A stretch of DNA of 12,153 bases from Ruminococcaceae bacterium UBA7075 (GTDB lineage Bacteria; Bacillota; Clostridia; Oscillospirales; Acutalibacteraceae): assembly GCA_002493635.1 (NCBI GenBank), contig DKZL01000073.1, positions 1 to 12,153 on the forward strand. Reading direction: 5' to 3'. Positions 4,977 through 12,153 of this stretch are shown here, piece after piece. Position 1 is the first letter of the stretch. Every line of letters starts with the position of its first letter. The notes under the pieces were generated by a model. The model was not told where the DNA came from and did no database searches. It worked only from the letters and a program-made list of their open reading frames with translations. Made by a program: the position numbers and the translations under genes.

Positions 4977-6023
4977 ATGGCAAAAGCAAAGAAATTAAAG
5001 AGTGGTAACTGGCGTGTGCTTGTTTACGAATACACGGACGAGAACAAGAAGCGGCACTATAAGTCCATCACTGCCCCTACAAAGAAAGAAGCTGAATACC
5101 AGGCGGCAGAATATGCACTAAACCGAAAAGACGCAAGCTATGAAGATTTAACATTATCAGAGGCATATCAGCGTTACATAGACAGTAAATCGGCTGTCCT
5201 CTCGCCCTCCACTATTGCGGGGTATGACTATTCAAAGCGAACCTACTTTCAGAAACTTATGCCGATGAAGTTGTCAAAAATAAATGCTAAGCTGATACAA
5301 ACTGCTGTAAACGAACTTTCAGCAACTCACTCACCTAAGACCGTAAGAAATGCCCACGGACTTCTACACTCAGTAATTAAGGCATATCGCCCAAGTTTTG
5401 AGTTTAATACAACCCTCCCACAAAGAATAAAACCTCAATATACAATTCCCACGACATCAGACATTAGCATTTTACTTGAAAACGCAAACGAAAAAATCAG
5501 AGTTCCTATATTACTTGCAAGTCAGGGAGGCTTGCGGCGTTCTGAAATATGTGCATTAACACTATCCGATTTTACAGACTTTGGCGTTAATATAAATAAA
5601 GCTGCTGTTCTTGATGTAAATAAAAAAGTGGTTGTAAAAACCACTAAAACCATTGCAGGAACTCGCTTTGTTCCTTTACCTCAAAGTGTTATTGTGGAAG
5701 CAAAAGAATGGAAATATTTTGGTTGTTCGCCCCGAACATTAAGTACTTGGTACGATAGACTTCAACAGAAGGTGAATATTCCTAAATTCTCTTTTCATAA
5801 GCTACGTCATTATTTTGCCTCTGAGCTCCATGCACAAGGAATACCAGACCAATACATAGCTGAAATTGGAGGATGGGAAACGGTTGAAATGCTTCAAAAA
5901 ATTTATCAGCATACTCTGCGAGATAAGCAGGAAGTTATGAGCGATAAAATTATAAATATTTTTAATAACAATTTTGAAAATGCAACACGAAATGCAACAC
6001 AAAAAAAGAAAAGCACCGAATAA
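4977..6023 (+). CDS. int: Tyrosine recombinase (integrase) of the mobile element
   Basis: The 348-aa site-specific recombinase starts at ATG 4977 after AGGAGG (4963-4968). Residues 1-50 (LKSGNWRVLVYEYTDENKKR...) form the small arm-type DNA-binding domain. Residues 57-135 are the SAM-like core-binding domain. Residues 160-330 are catalytic, with R187 (GGLRRSE), K221 or K224 (VVKTTKTIAGTR), H274 and R277 (FHKLRHYF), W300 in the H/W position (GGW) and nucleophile Y310 (IYQHT). The set is complete, so it should be active. Its stop is 13 nt from the encoded CCA of tRNA-Leu, the target it presumably uses for insertion and excision. No clear promoter of its own was found; it may be read from the DUF4041 transcript. 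The last codons contain a DNA direct repeat (5978-6001). Confidence 0.92.
   Translation: MAKAKKLKSGNWRVLVYEYTDENKKRHYKSITAPTKKEAEYQAAEYALNRKDASYEDLTLSEAYQRYIDSKSAVLSPSTIAGYDYSKRTYFQKLMPMKLSKINAKLIQTAVNELSATHSPKTVRNAHGLLHSVIKAYRPSFEFNTTLPQRIKPQYTIPTTSDISILLENANEKIRVPILLASQGGLRRSEICALTLSDFTDFGVNINKAAVLDVNKKVVVKTTKTIAGTRFVPLPQSVIVEAKEWKYFGCSPRTLSTWYDRLQQKVNIPKFSFHKLRHYFASELHAQGIPDQYIAEIGGWETVEMLQKIYQHTLRDKQEVMSDKIINIFNNNFENATRNATQKKKSTE
5978..6001 (+). repeat. Tandem 12-bp repeat at the 3' end of int
   Basis: AAATGCAACACG (5978-5989) is followed directly by AAATGCAACACA (5990-6001), 11 of 12 identical, 36 bp from the tRNA end. In this frame it reads NATRNATQ. I recall other Firmicutes integrases ending MQHEMQH or CNTKCNTK, the same DNA in other frames, which suggests the DNA is what is conserved. 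Int arm-site is a candidate role (inference). Confidence 0.5.
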
Positions 6024-6035
6024 ACGGTGCTTTTT
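6001..6035. terminator. Bidirectional terminator between int and tRNA-Leu
   Basis: AAGCACCG (6011-6018) pairs with CGGTGCTT (6025-6032), loop AATAAA, with T6031-6035 rightward. Leftward the stem is followed by T-rich TTCTTTTTTT. It can end both the integrase and the tRNA transcripts. The integrase stop codon (6021-6023) lies in the loop. Confidence 0.8.
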
Positions 6036-6036
6036 G

Positions 6037-6061
6037 TGGTGCGAGTGACGGGACTTGAACC
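6037..6061 (-). other. Probable attachment-site core (element/chromosome junction)
   Basis: The 3' end of tRNA-Leu (T-arm, acceptor and CCA) directly faces the integrase gene. Tyrosine integrases of this class usually recombine within such a tRNA 3' end and restore it, so the element border lies within or beside this segment. The exact core length needs the other att copy, which is outside the window. Confidence 0.6.
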
Positions 6062-6120
6062 CGTACGTCAAAGACACACGCCCCTCAAACGTGCCTGTCT
6101 GCCTATTCCAGCACACTCGC
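6037..6120 (-). tRNA. tRNA-Leu (anticodon GAG)
   Basis: 84 nt including an encoded CCA (6039-6037). Acceptor stem GCGAGTG (6120-6114) pairs with CACTCGC (6047-6041), followed by discriminator A (6040). The anticodon arm is CACGT / GCGTG closing loop TTGAGGG, giving anticodon GAG (reads CUC and CUU). It has a long variable arm, as in class II tRNAs, and the T-arm GGGTTCAAGTCCC. The D-loop region is AATAGGCAGAC. It is a host gene, kept whole by the element, with its own consensus promoter at 6164-6192 and a terminator supplied on the element side. Confidence 0.95.
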
Positions 6121-6163
6121 AAATTTAATATTCGTTGATGTATTTCTCAACTCAACGAGTGTT

Positions 6164-6192
6164 ATTATAGCATAGCTAAACAATAATGTCAA
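6164..6192 (-). promoter_or_regulatory. Perfect promoter of tRNA-Leu
   Basis: Minus strand TTGACA (6192-6187), 17 bases, TATAAT (6169-6164) with extended TGC. The ~37-nt leader holds a hairpin TCGTTGA / TCAACGA (6158-6152 with 6138-6132), to be removed when the tRNA 5' end is made. Confidence 0.85.
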
Positions 6193-6307
6193 TAACTTTT
6201 TTTAATTTTTTTAATTTTTATTTTTTCGAGCTGTTTTGCTAAAATATGACACGAAGCAAAAATTAGCTTATCTTTGCATACGATGCATTTTTCTATATAA
6301 ATTTCTT

Positions 6308-6351
6308 AAAAATTATAACAAGGACAGAACGGCACATTGCCGCTCTGCCTT
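6308..6351 (-). terminator. Terminator of the MarR-ABC operon
   Basis: On the minus strand AAGGCAGAGCGGCA (6351-6338) pairs with TGCCGTTCTGTCCTT (6334-6320) with one bulge and one G-U, loop of 3, then TTATAATTTTT. It lies 28 nt after the ABC gene stop. The 6193-6307 stretch beyond is T-rich and shows nothing else I can support. Confidence 0.75.
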
Positions 6352-6378
6352 ATTCTTTACTTTATATAAAACTGATTT

Positions 6379-8280
6379 TTATGCTGTTTTTCCTGTATAC
6401 AACTGGTAATACTTGCCCTTTTGTTCAATAAGCTGATCGTGTGTGCCACGCTCAATAATTCTTCCGTGTTCAAGAACCATAATACAGTCTGAATTTTTGA
6501 CAGTTGACAGTCTGTGTGCAATTACAAAAGTTGTTCTGCCCTTCATCAGATTATCCATACTCTCCTGTACATTTTTCTCGGTACGGGTATCAATAGAGCT
6601 TGTAGCTTCATCAAGAATAAGAGCCGGCGGATCTGCAACAGCTGCACGGGCAATTGCAAGCATCTGACGCTGTCCCTGACTCAAATTACCGCCGTCACCT
6701 TTAAGGACTGTGTTGTATCCGTCAGGCAGCTGACGAATGAACGAGTCGGCATTTGCAAGCTTTGCAGCTGCTATTACCTCGTCATCAGTAGCGTCCAATC
6801 TGCCATATCGGATATTTTCCATTACTGTATCGGTGAACAGATGTGTATCCTGAAGCACAAGTCCCAAAGAACGCCTTAAATCAGACTTTTTAATCTTATT
6901 CACATTAATTCCGTCATATCGGATTTTACCGTCCTGAATATCATAGAAACGGTTTATGAGATTAGTTATGGTTGTTTTGCCTGCGCCTGTTGAGCCGACA
7001 AAAGCAAGTTTCTGCCCCGGATTAGCATACAAATCAACATTATGAAGTACAATTTTTTCATCTGTGTATCCGAAATCAACATCATCCATCACTATTGCGC
7101 CTTTAAGCTCGCGATATTCTGTTTCGCCTGATTCCTGATGTGTATGCTTCCATGCCCACAAACCTGTGCGTTCATCTGTCTCTTTAAGCTCACCGTTTTC
7201 GTATTTTGCATTGACGAGAGTTACATAACCATCGTCAACTTCAACTTCTTCATCAAGAAGATCAAATACACGCTCAGCACCTGCAAGAGCCATAATAATA
7301 CTGTTGAACTGCTGACTTACCTGATTGATTGGCTGGCTGAAGCTTTTATTGAATGACAAAAAGCTTACAAGTCCGCCAAGAGTAAATCCCCAAAAACCGC
7401 TAAGAGCGAAAAGTCCGCCGATAATTGCACAGATTACATAGTTTACATTACCAAGCTGGCTGTTGATGGGACCGATCATATTCGCAAATTTATTTGCATT
7501 ATACGACGCAGTGTAGAGATTATCATTCAGTTCCTTAAATTCTTCGATACTTTTCTTTTCGTGGTTAAAGACTTTAACAACCTTCTGACCGTTCATCATT
7601 TCTTCAATGTATCCGTTTTCTTCACCAAGCGCATTTTGTTGTTTTGTAAAGAATTTTCCGCTTCGACCTGCAACCTTAGTTGTTACAAAAAACATCAATG
7701 AAATTACAACAAGATTTATGATTGTAAGAGGCAAACTGAGACTTATCATACTTATAAGCACTGATACGATTGTAATTACACTTTGAAAAACCTGTGTAAG
7801 GCTCTGGCTAATCATCTGACGAAGTGTATCAACATCGTTTGTATATACGCTCATAATGTCGCCGTGAGAATGTGTATCAAAATATTTTATAGGGAGATTT
7901 TCCATATGAGTGAAAATATCAAGTCTGATATCACGCATTGTACCCTGTGTTACATACACCATAATTCTTGAAGATGTATAAGTTGCAGCTGCACCGATAA
8001 GATAGAACAGAGCAACTCTGCTTATCGCCATCAAAAGCGGCATAAAATCAGGATTTTCTGCACCAATCATCGGAGTAATATAGGAATCAATAAGAGTCTG
8101 AATAAAAAGCGTTCCCTGTACATTTGCAAGTACACCTATAATAATACAGACAAAAACTATAATAATCTTAATTTTATTTTTCTTGAAGATTAAGCCCAAA
8201 AGTCTGCCAAGAATTTTCATAGGATTCTTGGCCTTTTCTCCCTGTCCCATATTGCGTCTTCTGCCCATTGGTCCCGGCAT
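6379..8280 (-). CDS. ABC exporter half-transporter, canonical ATP-site subunit
   Basis: A 633-aa membrane-spanning subunit fused to its ATPase. Transmembrane helices span about 35-335. The nucleotide-binding domain, about 395-633, has Walker A GSTGAGKTT (429-437), Q-loop Q477, signature LSQGQ (533-537, variant of LSGGQ), Walker B ALILD with catalytic E558, and switch H589. This is the TM288/LmrD/BmrD-type partner in heterodimeric multidrug exporters. About 45 extra residues (345-392, with GLWAWKHTHQESGETEY) sit between the two domains. Start ATG 8280 is 2 nt after the upstream stop, with AAAGGAG inside that gene, so the subunits are translationally coupled. It acts in the cytoplasmic membrane; the exported substrate is unknown. 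Confidence 0.93.
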   Translation of the reverse strand: MPGPMGRRRNMGQGEKAKNPMKILGRLLGLIFKKNKIKIIIVFVCIIIGVLANVQGTLFIQTLIDSYITPMIGAENPDFMPLLMAISRVALFYLIGAAATYTSSRIMVYVTQGTMRDIRLDIFTHMENLPIKYFDTHSHGDIMSVYTNDVDTLRQMISQSLTQVFQSVITIVSVLISMISLSLPLTIINLVVISLMFFVTTKVAGRSGKFFTKQQNALGEENGYIEEMMNGQKVVKVFNHEKKSIEEFKELNDNLYTASYNANKFANMIGPINSQLGNVNYVICAIIGGLFALSGFWGFTLGGLVSFLSFNKSFSQPINQVSQQFNSIIMALAGAERVFDLLDEEVEVDDGYVTLVNAKYENGELKETDERTGLWAWKHTHQESGETEYRELKGAIVMDDVDFGYTDEKIVLHNVDLYANPGQKLAFVGSTGAGKTTITNLINRFYDIQDGKIRYDGINVNKIKKSDLRRSLGLVLQDTHLFTDTVMENIRYGRLDATDDEVIAAAKLANADSFIRQLPDGYNTVLKGDGGNLSQGQRQMLAIARAAVADPPALILDEATSSIDTRTEKNVQESMDNLMKGRTTFVIAHRLSTVKNSDCIMVLEHGRIIERGTHDQLIEQKGKYYQLYTGKTA

Positions 8281-8282
8281 AA

Positions 8283-10031
8283 TTAAATCTCTCCTTTCTG
8301 ATCAAAGTCACCGTTGCCGCTTGTCTGTGCAACATATATTTCTTTATAAATATCACAGTTTTCCAAAAGCTCGTCATGTGTGCCTACTGCATTGATTTCT
8401 CCGTTTTCAAGGACAACTATCCTGTCTGCATTTTCAACACTTGATATACGCTGTGAAATAATAAGTTTTGTCGTGTCCGGAATTTCTTCCTTAAATGCTC
8501 TTCTGATTCTTGCGTCTGTTGCTGTATCTACGGCGCTTGTTGAGTCATCAAGAATAAGAATTTTCGGCTTTTTAAGCAATGCTCTTGCAATACAAAGTCT
8601 TTGCTTCTGTCCGCCCGAAACATTTGAACCGCCCTGCTCTATGTGAGTGTTATATTTATCAGGGAAACCCTGAATAAAGTCATCTGCACAAGCAAGCTTA
8701 CAAGCGTTTATACATTCCTCGTCAGTAGCATTTTCATCTCCCCAACGCAGGTTATCAAAAATCGAACCGCTGAACAGTACATTCGACTGAAGAACAACGG
8801 AAACCTCATCACGGAGTTTTTCAATATCGTAGCTGCGAACATCTTTTCCGCCTACTTTAACTGTACCGCTGCTCACATCATAAAGTCTGCCAATCAGATT
8901 TACAAGACTTGTTTTTGAGCTGCCGGTTCCGCCGATAATACCTATTGTTTCACCTGATTTGATTGAAAGATTTATATTGCTTAGAACAGGCTTTTCACTG
9001 CCCTCTGTGTAGCTGAAGTACACATTATCAAATTCAATACTTCCATCAGAAATATTATAATCAGGATTTTCAGGATTTTTAATTGTAGTTTCTTCATTTA
9101 AAACAGTTGTTACACGTTTAGCACTTGCCAAAGACATTGTAATCATTACAAATACCATCGCAACCATAAGCAAGTTCATTAGTATGTTCATACAATATGT
9201 CAACATACTTGTAAGCTCACCGGTAGTAAGCTCCGAGCCTACAATCAGAGTTGCACCAAACCAGCTTATCGCAATGATGCAGGCGTATGTTGTAATCATC
9301 ATAATAGGAGAAACTGAAACCATTCTGTTTTCTGCTTTTACAAAAAGCTTATACAAATTATTGACAGCCTTATCGAATTTTTTAACTTCGTGTTCTTCAC
9401 GAACAAAGCCCTTGACAACACGGATAGCAGTTACATTTTCTTGAACACTTGCGTTAAGATCATCGTAGCGGTCAAACACTTGCTGAAAATATTTGTAAGT
9501 TGCTTTCATTAAAAATGTAAATACAACAGCCAAAAAAACAACTGCAATTAAATAAATGCTTGCAAGCTTTGCGTTAATTGAAAAAGTCATTATCATTGCA
9601 ACAATAAGACTTACAGGCGCTCTGAAACACATTCTGAGTATCATCTGATAAGCATTTTGCAGATTTGTTACATCAGTTGTAAGACGGGTAACAAGTCCGG
9701 CGGTTGAAAATTTGTCTATATTTGCAAATGAAAAGGTCTGTATCTTCTCAAACAACGACATACGAAGATTTTTTGCAAAACCTGCCGACGCCTTAGCACC
9801 GAAAACAGCGCCCGATACACCTGCAAATAATCCTATAATAGCACAAATGCCCATCAAACCGCCATAGTACAGAATTGCATTCATATCTCCTGTATTAACA
9901 CCTTCGTCAATCAAAGAAGCCATTAAAAGGGGAATAAGCATCTCCATTATAACTTCAAGAATCATTGACAATGGAGTTATGATTGATTCTTTGACAAAGC
10001 CCTTAATATTATGAGCCAAAGTTTTAAGCAT
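8283..10031 (-). CDS. ABC exporter half-transporter, degenerate ATP-site subunit
   Basis: A 582-aa half-transporter with helices at about 15-300 and a nucleotide-binding domain at about 330-582. Walker A is GGTGSSKT (367-374), Q-loop Q415, signature VSGGQ (471-475). Walker B ILILD is followed by D496 where Glu is usual, and the switch histidine is Q527 (IISQRISS). These two changes mark the degenerate site of heterodimeric exporters (TM287, LmrC, BmrC type), while its canonical signature serves the partner's active site. AAAGGAG precedes ATG 10031. It lies 24 nt after the MarR gene and 2 nt before its partner, in one operon. The complex probably exports drugs, peptides or lipids; the substrate cannot be told from sequence. 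Confidence 0.93.
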   Translation of the reverse strand: MLKTLAHNIKGFVKESIITPLSMILEVIMEMLIPLLMASLIDEGVNTGDMNAILYYGGLMGICAIIGLFAGVSGAVFGAKASAGFAKNLRMSLFEKIQTFSFANIDKFSTAGLVTRLTTDVTNLQNAYQMILRMCFRAPVSLIVAMIMTFSINAKLASIYLIAVVFLAVVFTFLMKATYKYFQQVFDRYDDLNASVQENVTAIRVVKGFVREEHEVKKFDKAVNNLYKLFVKAENRMVSVSPIMMITTYACIIAISWFGATLIVGSELTTGELTSMLTYCMNILMNLLMVAMVFVMITMSLASAKRVTTVLNEETTIKNPENPDYNISDGSIEFDNVYFSYTEGSEKPVLSNINLSIKSGETIGIIGGTGSSKTSLVNLIGRLYDVSSGTVKVGGKDVRSYDIEKLRDEVSVVLQSNVLFSGSIFDNLRWGDENATDEECINACKLACADDFIQGFPDKYNTHIEQGGSNVSGGQKQRLCIARALLKKPKILILDDSTSAVDTATDARIRRAFKEEIPDTTKLIISQRISSVENADRIVVLENGEINAVGTHDELLENCDIYKEIYVAQTSGNGDFDQKGEI

Positions 10032-10055
10032 AATTTATCTCCTTTCATAAAAACA

Positions 10056-10514
10056 TTAATATGCTTCTAAACCGTCACGCAATTTTCTTATTAATGCCAA
10101 AAAAGTATTTTTCTCCTCTTCAGATAAAAGGCTGTTGACACGAGCTTCATTGTCACTCAATGTATTTTTTAAAATTGAATATGTCACTTTTCCTCTTTCA
10201 GTAAGTATAAGTTTTTTCAATCTTGCATCATTCTCAACTGAAACACGCTCGATGTATCCTTTTTTCTCCATAATCTTTAATATATTTGTCACAGTAGAAC
10301 GGGAAATACCAAACTCGGTTTCCAAATCCTTTTGATATATATCCCTGTCACGATTATCGTTGATATAACACATTATCCAGCCATGCATAAATGTGACCTT
10401 ATCTACACCTGCCTTGTCAGCCGAAGCAAGTATTTTTCTTGTTATTATGTGATTAAGCGCCTTTACCTCATGACAGATTGAATTATATCGGTGAGTTACC
10501 AAATAATCATCCAC
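10056..10514 (-). CDS. MarR-family repressor of the ABC exporter operon
   Basis: 152 aa from GTG 10514, which lies 6 nt after GGAGGT (10521-10526). The frame is open back to 10583, but that extension translates the operator repeats and lacks a ribosome site. The winged helix spans about 55-108: IYQKDLETEFGISRSTVTNI holds the recognition helix, and ENDARLKKLILTERG carries the wing signature D96-x-R98 and LTxxG. Flanking helices provide dimerisation. As first gene of the operon it very probably represses itself and both ABC genes through the palindromes at 10546-10588, and is released by a ligand, perhaps an exporter substrate (inference). Confidence 0.9.
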   Translation of the reverse strand: MDDYLVTHRYNSICHEVKALNHIITRKILASADKAGVDKVTFMHGWIMCYINDNRDRDIYQKDLETEFGISRSTVTNILKIMEKKGYIERVSVENDARLKKLILTERGKVTYSILKNTLSDNEARVNSLLSEEEKNTFLALIRKLRDGLEAY

Positions 10515-10545
10515 AAAAACACCTCCAAATACACAAAATATGACA

Positions 10546-10588
10546 TAAAATTGTTTTACATAAAACTGTTTAATATAAAACAATTTTA
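10546..10588. promoter_or_regulatory. Three phased MarR operator candidates
   Basis: TAAAATTGTTTTA (10546-10558), TAAAACTGTTTAA (10561-10573) and TAAAACAATTTTA (10576-10588) start exactly 15 bp apart. Each has TAAAA/TTTTA-type palindromic arms; the first and third are reverse complements of each other. They lie between the -10 box and the GGAGGT site, so bound MarR would block initiation. Confidence 0.7.
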
Positions 10589-10593
10589 CTTAT

Positions 10594-10621
10594 ATTATAC
10601 TCGCTTATTTTTAAATTTCAA
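10594..10621 (-). promoter_or_regulatory. Promoter of the marR-ABC operon
   Basis: Minus strand TTGAAA (10621-10616), 16-base spacer, TATAAT (10599-10594). Start predicted near 10587, inside the outermost operator repeat. Confidence 0.7.
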
Positions 10622-10709
10622 CACTTTCTATAAATATTTTACACAAGACAAACCATATTTTTTTGTTCAATGTTACAATTCATATTTTTATTATTACAAA
10701 ATATATAGC

Positions 10710-10742
10710 AAAAAGCAGCCGATATTTTTATATCAGGCTACT
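10710..10742 (-). terminator. Terminator after the metallophosphoesterase gene
   Basis: Minus strand AGTAGCC (10742-10736) pairs with GGCTGCT (10720-10714); the stem extends by ATAT-type pairs, then TTTTT (10714-10710). One pair is U-G on this strand but a C-A mismatch on the other, favouring leftward use. It separates this gene from the MarR operon. Confidence 0.7.
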
Positions 10743-10767
10743 TTTTTACTATAAAGATATTTATGAT

Positions 10768-11970
10768 TTAATTAGGTTTTAGTTTTACTTTAATACTGCA
10801 AATTTCTGCATCTGTTCCGACTCTCATAAAAGGGCCCCATACTCCTAATCCGGAAGTTACAATATTATGCATATCTCCCTTTTTCAGGTATCCGCAGGAG
10901 TTTTCCCATTTTAATGCAGTAATAATATTTGCAGGAAAAATCTGACCGTCATGTGTATGACCGCAAAGAAGTAAATCTGTTCCGGCTTCCGAAATTTCTG
11001 CAAGTTCATCAGGTTCATGATAAATCATAAAAACAGGTTTTGATTTGTCAGTGCCGTCCAAAAGTTCTTCGGGAGTTTTTCTTATATTATTTTCAGTTGC
11101 AGGCTTTTCTCCGTCAACACGTCCTGAAACATAAAATTTATCGTCAATAAGCACAGTTTCATCAGCAAGCAAATTGATTTCAGCTTTCTTCAAAAAATCG
11201 TTCATCCTTGAATCGTGCTCAATTATCGGCTCGTTATCAAAGGTAAAACCGCCAAGTATTTTCTGATTTACATCGTGATTACCCCAACAGGCATACGTGC
11301 CGTAAGTACTTGAAAGCTTTGAAAGCTCCTCTGAAAGTGCATCAGGATTTTCAAATGCGTCAAAGTCATTGTCATATATGTCACCTGCAATGCAGACTAA
11401 ATCAGGCTTTTGTTCATTTACTTTTTCTACCATCTGTTTTATATGGTCGACACCTATGCTGTAACCCATATGTAAATCGGCAATCAGAACTACATTAAGA
11501 CTGTCTATTCCCTCAACTTGCTTATTTACACTGACTGAATAATTATTTACTTTAATATTTCTTGCATTTACCGCACCGTACACGCTGACAGATGCGATAA
11601 TTGTAAATGACAATAGCAGACATACAAAATTTGCCGTCTTCTTTCTGAAAAAATCACGTGGTAAAACCTTGAAAACACGTCTTAGCAACACAGATACAAG
11701 CTGACTTATAGCTATTATAAGAAGTGTATACAGCATTACACCGAACCAATAGCTCCCGATAAGCTGCATAACTCTGCGGATTTGAGTTGCCTTTGGCAGA
11801 AAAAAAGCAATTAACGGTGAAAATGCAAAGAAGGCATAAATTAAAGTTACGGGAATTCTGAAAAATAAACTCTTAAATTTATTGTTGCAATATCCAAGCG
11901 ACCGGAAAAGTCGTATAAGAACATATGTGCAGGCACCAAGATAAGCAGGAGCCAGAAACACAGCAATCAT
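10768..11970 (-). CDS. Membrane-anchored metallophosphoesterase (YkuE/YaeI-like)
   Basis: 400 aa from ATG 11970 after GGAGG. The N-terminal 135 residues hold about four transmembrane helices (roughly 2-20, 37-58, 72-97, 113-133). The C-terminal domain (about 150-400) is a calcineurin-like phosphoesterase with all metal-binding motifs: D165-x-H167 (IADLHMG), GD197-x-x-D (AGDIYD), GN231-H232-D, H318 (YHEPDE) and GH338-T-H340. It is a two-metal hydrolase; by topology the catalytic domain is most likely outside the membrane. YkuE-type relatives carry an export signal instead of several helices. Substrate unknown; lipid-linked or cell-wall phosphoesters are plausible. It is a single-gene unit with its own promoter (11998-12026) and terminator. 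Confidence 0.9.
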   Translation of the reverse strand: MIAVFLAPAYLGACTYVLIRLFRSLGYCNNKFKSLFFRIPVTLIYAFFAFSPLIAFFLPKATQIRRVMQLIGSYWFGVMLYTLLIIAISQLVSVLLRRVFKVLPRDFFRKKTANFVCLLLSFTIIASVSVYGAVNARNIKVNNYSVSVNKQVEGIDSLNVVLIADLHMGYSIGVDHIKQMVEKVNEQKPDLVCIAGDIYDNDFDAFENPDALSEELSKLSSTYGTYACWGNHDVNQKILGGFTFDNEPIIEHDSRMNDFLKKAEINLLADETVLIDDKFYVSGRVDGEKPATENNIRKTPEELLDGTDKSKPVFMIYHEPDELAEISEAGTDLLLCGHTHDGQIFPANIITALKWENSCGYLKKGDMHNIVTSGLGVWGPFMRVGTDAEICSIKVKLKPN

Positions 11971-11997
11971 AGTATTCCTCCAAAATGAATTTTTCTA

Positions 11998-12026
11998 ATC
12001 ATAACATAATATTCAAGGTTTTACAA
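11998..12026 (-). promoter_or_regulatory. Promoter of the metallophosphoesterase gene
   Basis: Minus strand TTGTAA (12026-12021), 17 bases, TATGAT (12003-11998) with extended TGT. Start near 11991, ~20-nt leader. Confidence 0.6.
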
Positions 12027-12072
12027 TATATTCTTATTTTATGCATTATGTGCTGTCGAATATTATTTTTTA

Positions 12073-12101
12073 TTGTTGAACAAATCTTTTTATGGTATAA
12101 T
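12073..12101 (+). promoter_or_regulatory. Rightward promoter at the window edge
   Basis: TTGTTG (12073-12078), 17 bases, TATAAT (12096-12101) with extended TGG. It would serve a gene starting beyond 12153; no start codon with a ribosome site is visible before the end. Confidence 0.5.
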
Positions 12102-12127
12102 AATCTCATAGCTTCGATTATTATACC
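12094..12127. repeat. Perfect 12-bp inverted repeat over a promoter -10
   Basis: GGTATAATAATC (12094-12105) and GATTATTATACC (12116-12127) are exact reverse complements with a 10-base centre. The left arm contains the -10 box of the rightward promoter, as expected of an operator. No T-run follows, so it is not a terminator. Confidence 0.6.
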
Positions 12128-12153
12128 GCTAATTTATATTGCCCGCTCAGTTT

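Noticed and set aside
5802..6122. Leftward 106-aa frame across int end and tRNA
   Set aside because: Shadow of the integrase and translation of a tRNA gene.
6283..6300. Small TGCAT/ATGCA hairpin followed by T-run in the intergenic region
   Set aside because: Stem of five AT-rich pairs only, with no rightward transcript to terminate.
6443..9444. Several rightward frames inside the ABC genes
   Set aside because: Antisense shadows of well-supported coding sequence, without ribosome sites or family features.
10515..10583. MarR start at 10583 with KQFYV peptide repeats
   Set aside because: No ribosome site, overlaps the operator array and predicted transcription start; GTG 10514 has GGAGGT at the right distance.

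Overview
The window looks like a low-GC Bacillota chromosome, most likely a gut-type Clostridia (Ruminococcaceae-like). The support is AT-rich DNA, strong AAGGAGG ribosome sites, TTGACA-17-TATAAT promoters and the protein families present. Species cannot be read from it. It splits into two parts at a tRNA-Leu gene at 6037-6120.

Left part (1-6036): one end of an integrated mobile element, a prophage or integrative element whose other end lies beyond position 1. A tyrosine integrase (4977-6023) points at the 3' end of tRNA-Leu(GAG), the classic integration arrangement. A regulatory switch sits at 1600-1735. A rightward consensus promoter drives an XRE/cI-like repressor (1733-2092). A leftward promoter drives a cluster of small genes: 54 aa, 80 aa Cro-like, 39 aa, 81 aa, 98 aa DUF551-like, and a protein cut by the window edge. 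Beyond the repressor come a 41-aa ORF whose promoter carries a LexA (SOS)-type box, a frameshifted LytTR response regulator, a 499-aa coiled-coil DUF4041/GIY-YIG protein, and the integrase.

The least expected content is several very short transcription units in this element, each with its own 17-bp-spaced promoter and its own terminator 50-180 nt later, each opposing the neighbouring genes: 427-479 (+), 2071-2248 (-, coding the 41-aa ORF), 3194-3269 (-) and 4836-4915 (-). Three have no plausible ORF and look like small RNAs. The one before the integrase has a perfect consensus promoter, three hairpins, and a terminator stem whose G-U pairs fit only the minus-strand RNA. The one before DUF4041 has similar architecture.

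Right part (6121-12153): ordinary host chromosome, mostly leftward. A MarR repressor (10056-10514) and two half-transporters (8283-10031 and 6379-8280) form an operon for a heterodimeric ABC exporter with one degenerate and one canonical ATP site. Three 15-bp-spaced palindromes just after the MarR promoter are likely its operators. Upstream is a membrane-anchored metallophosphoesterase (10768-11970) with its own promoter and terminator. A rightward promoter with a perfect 12-bp inverted repeat lies at the right edge.

No CRISPR array, rRNA or insertion sequence was seen, and no stretch over 300 bases lacks a gene.
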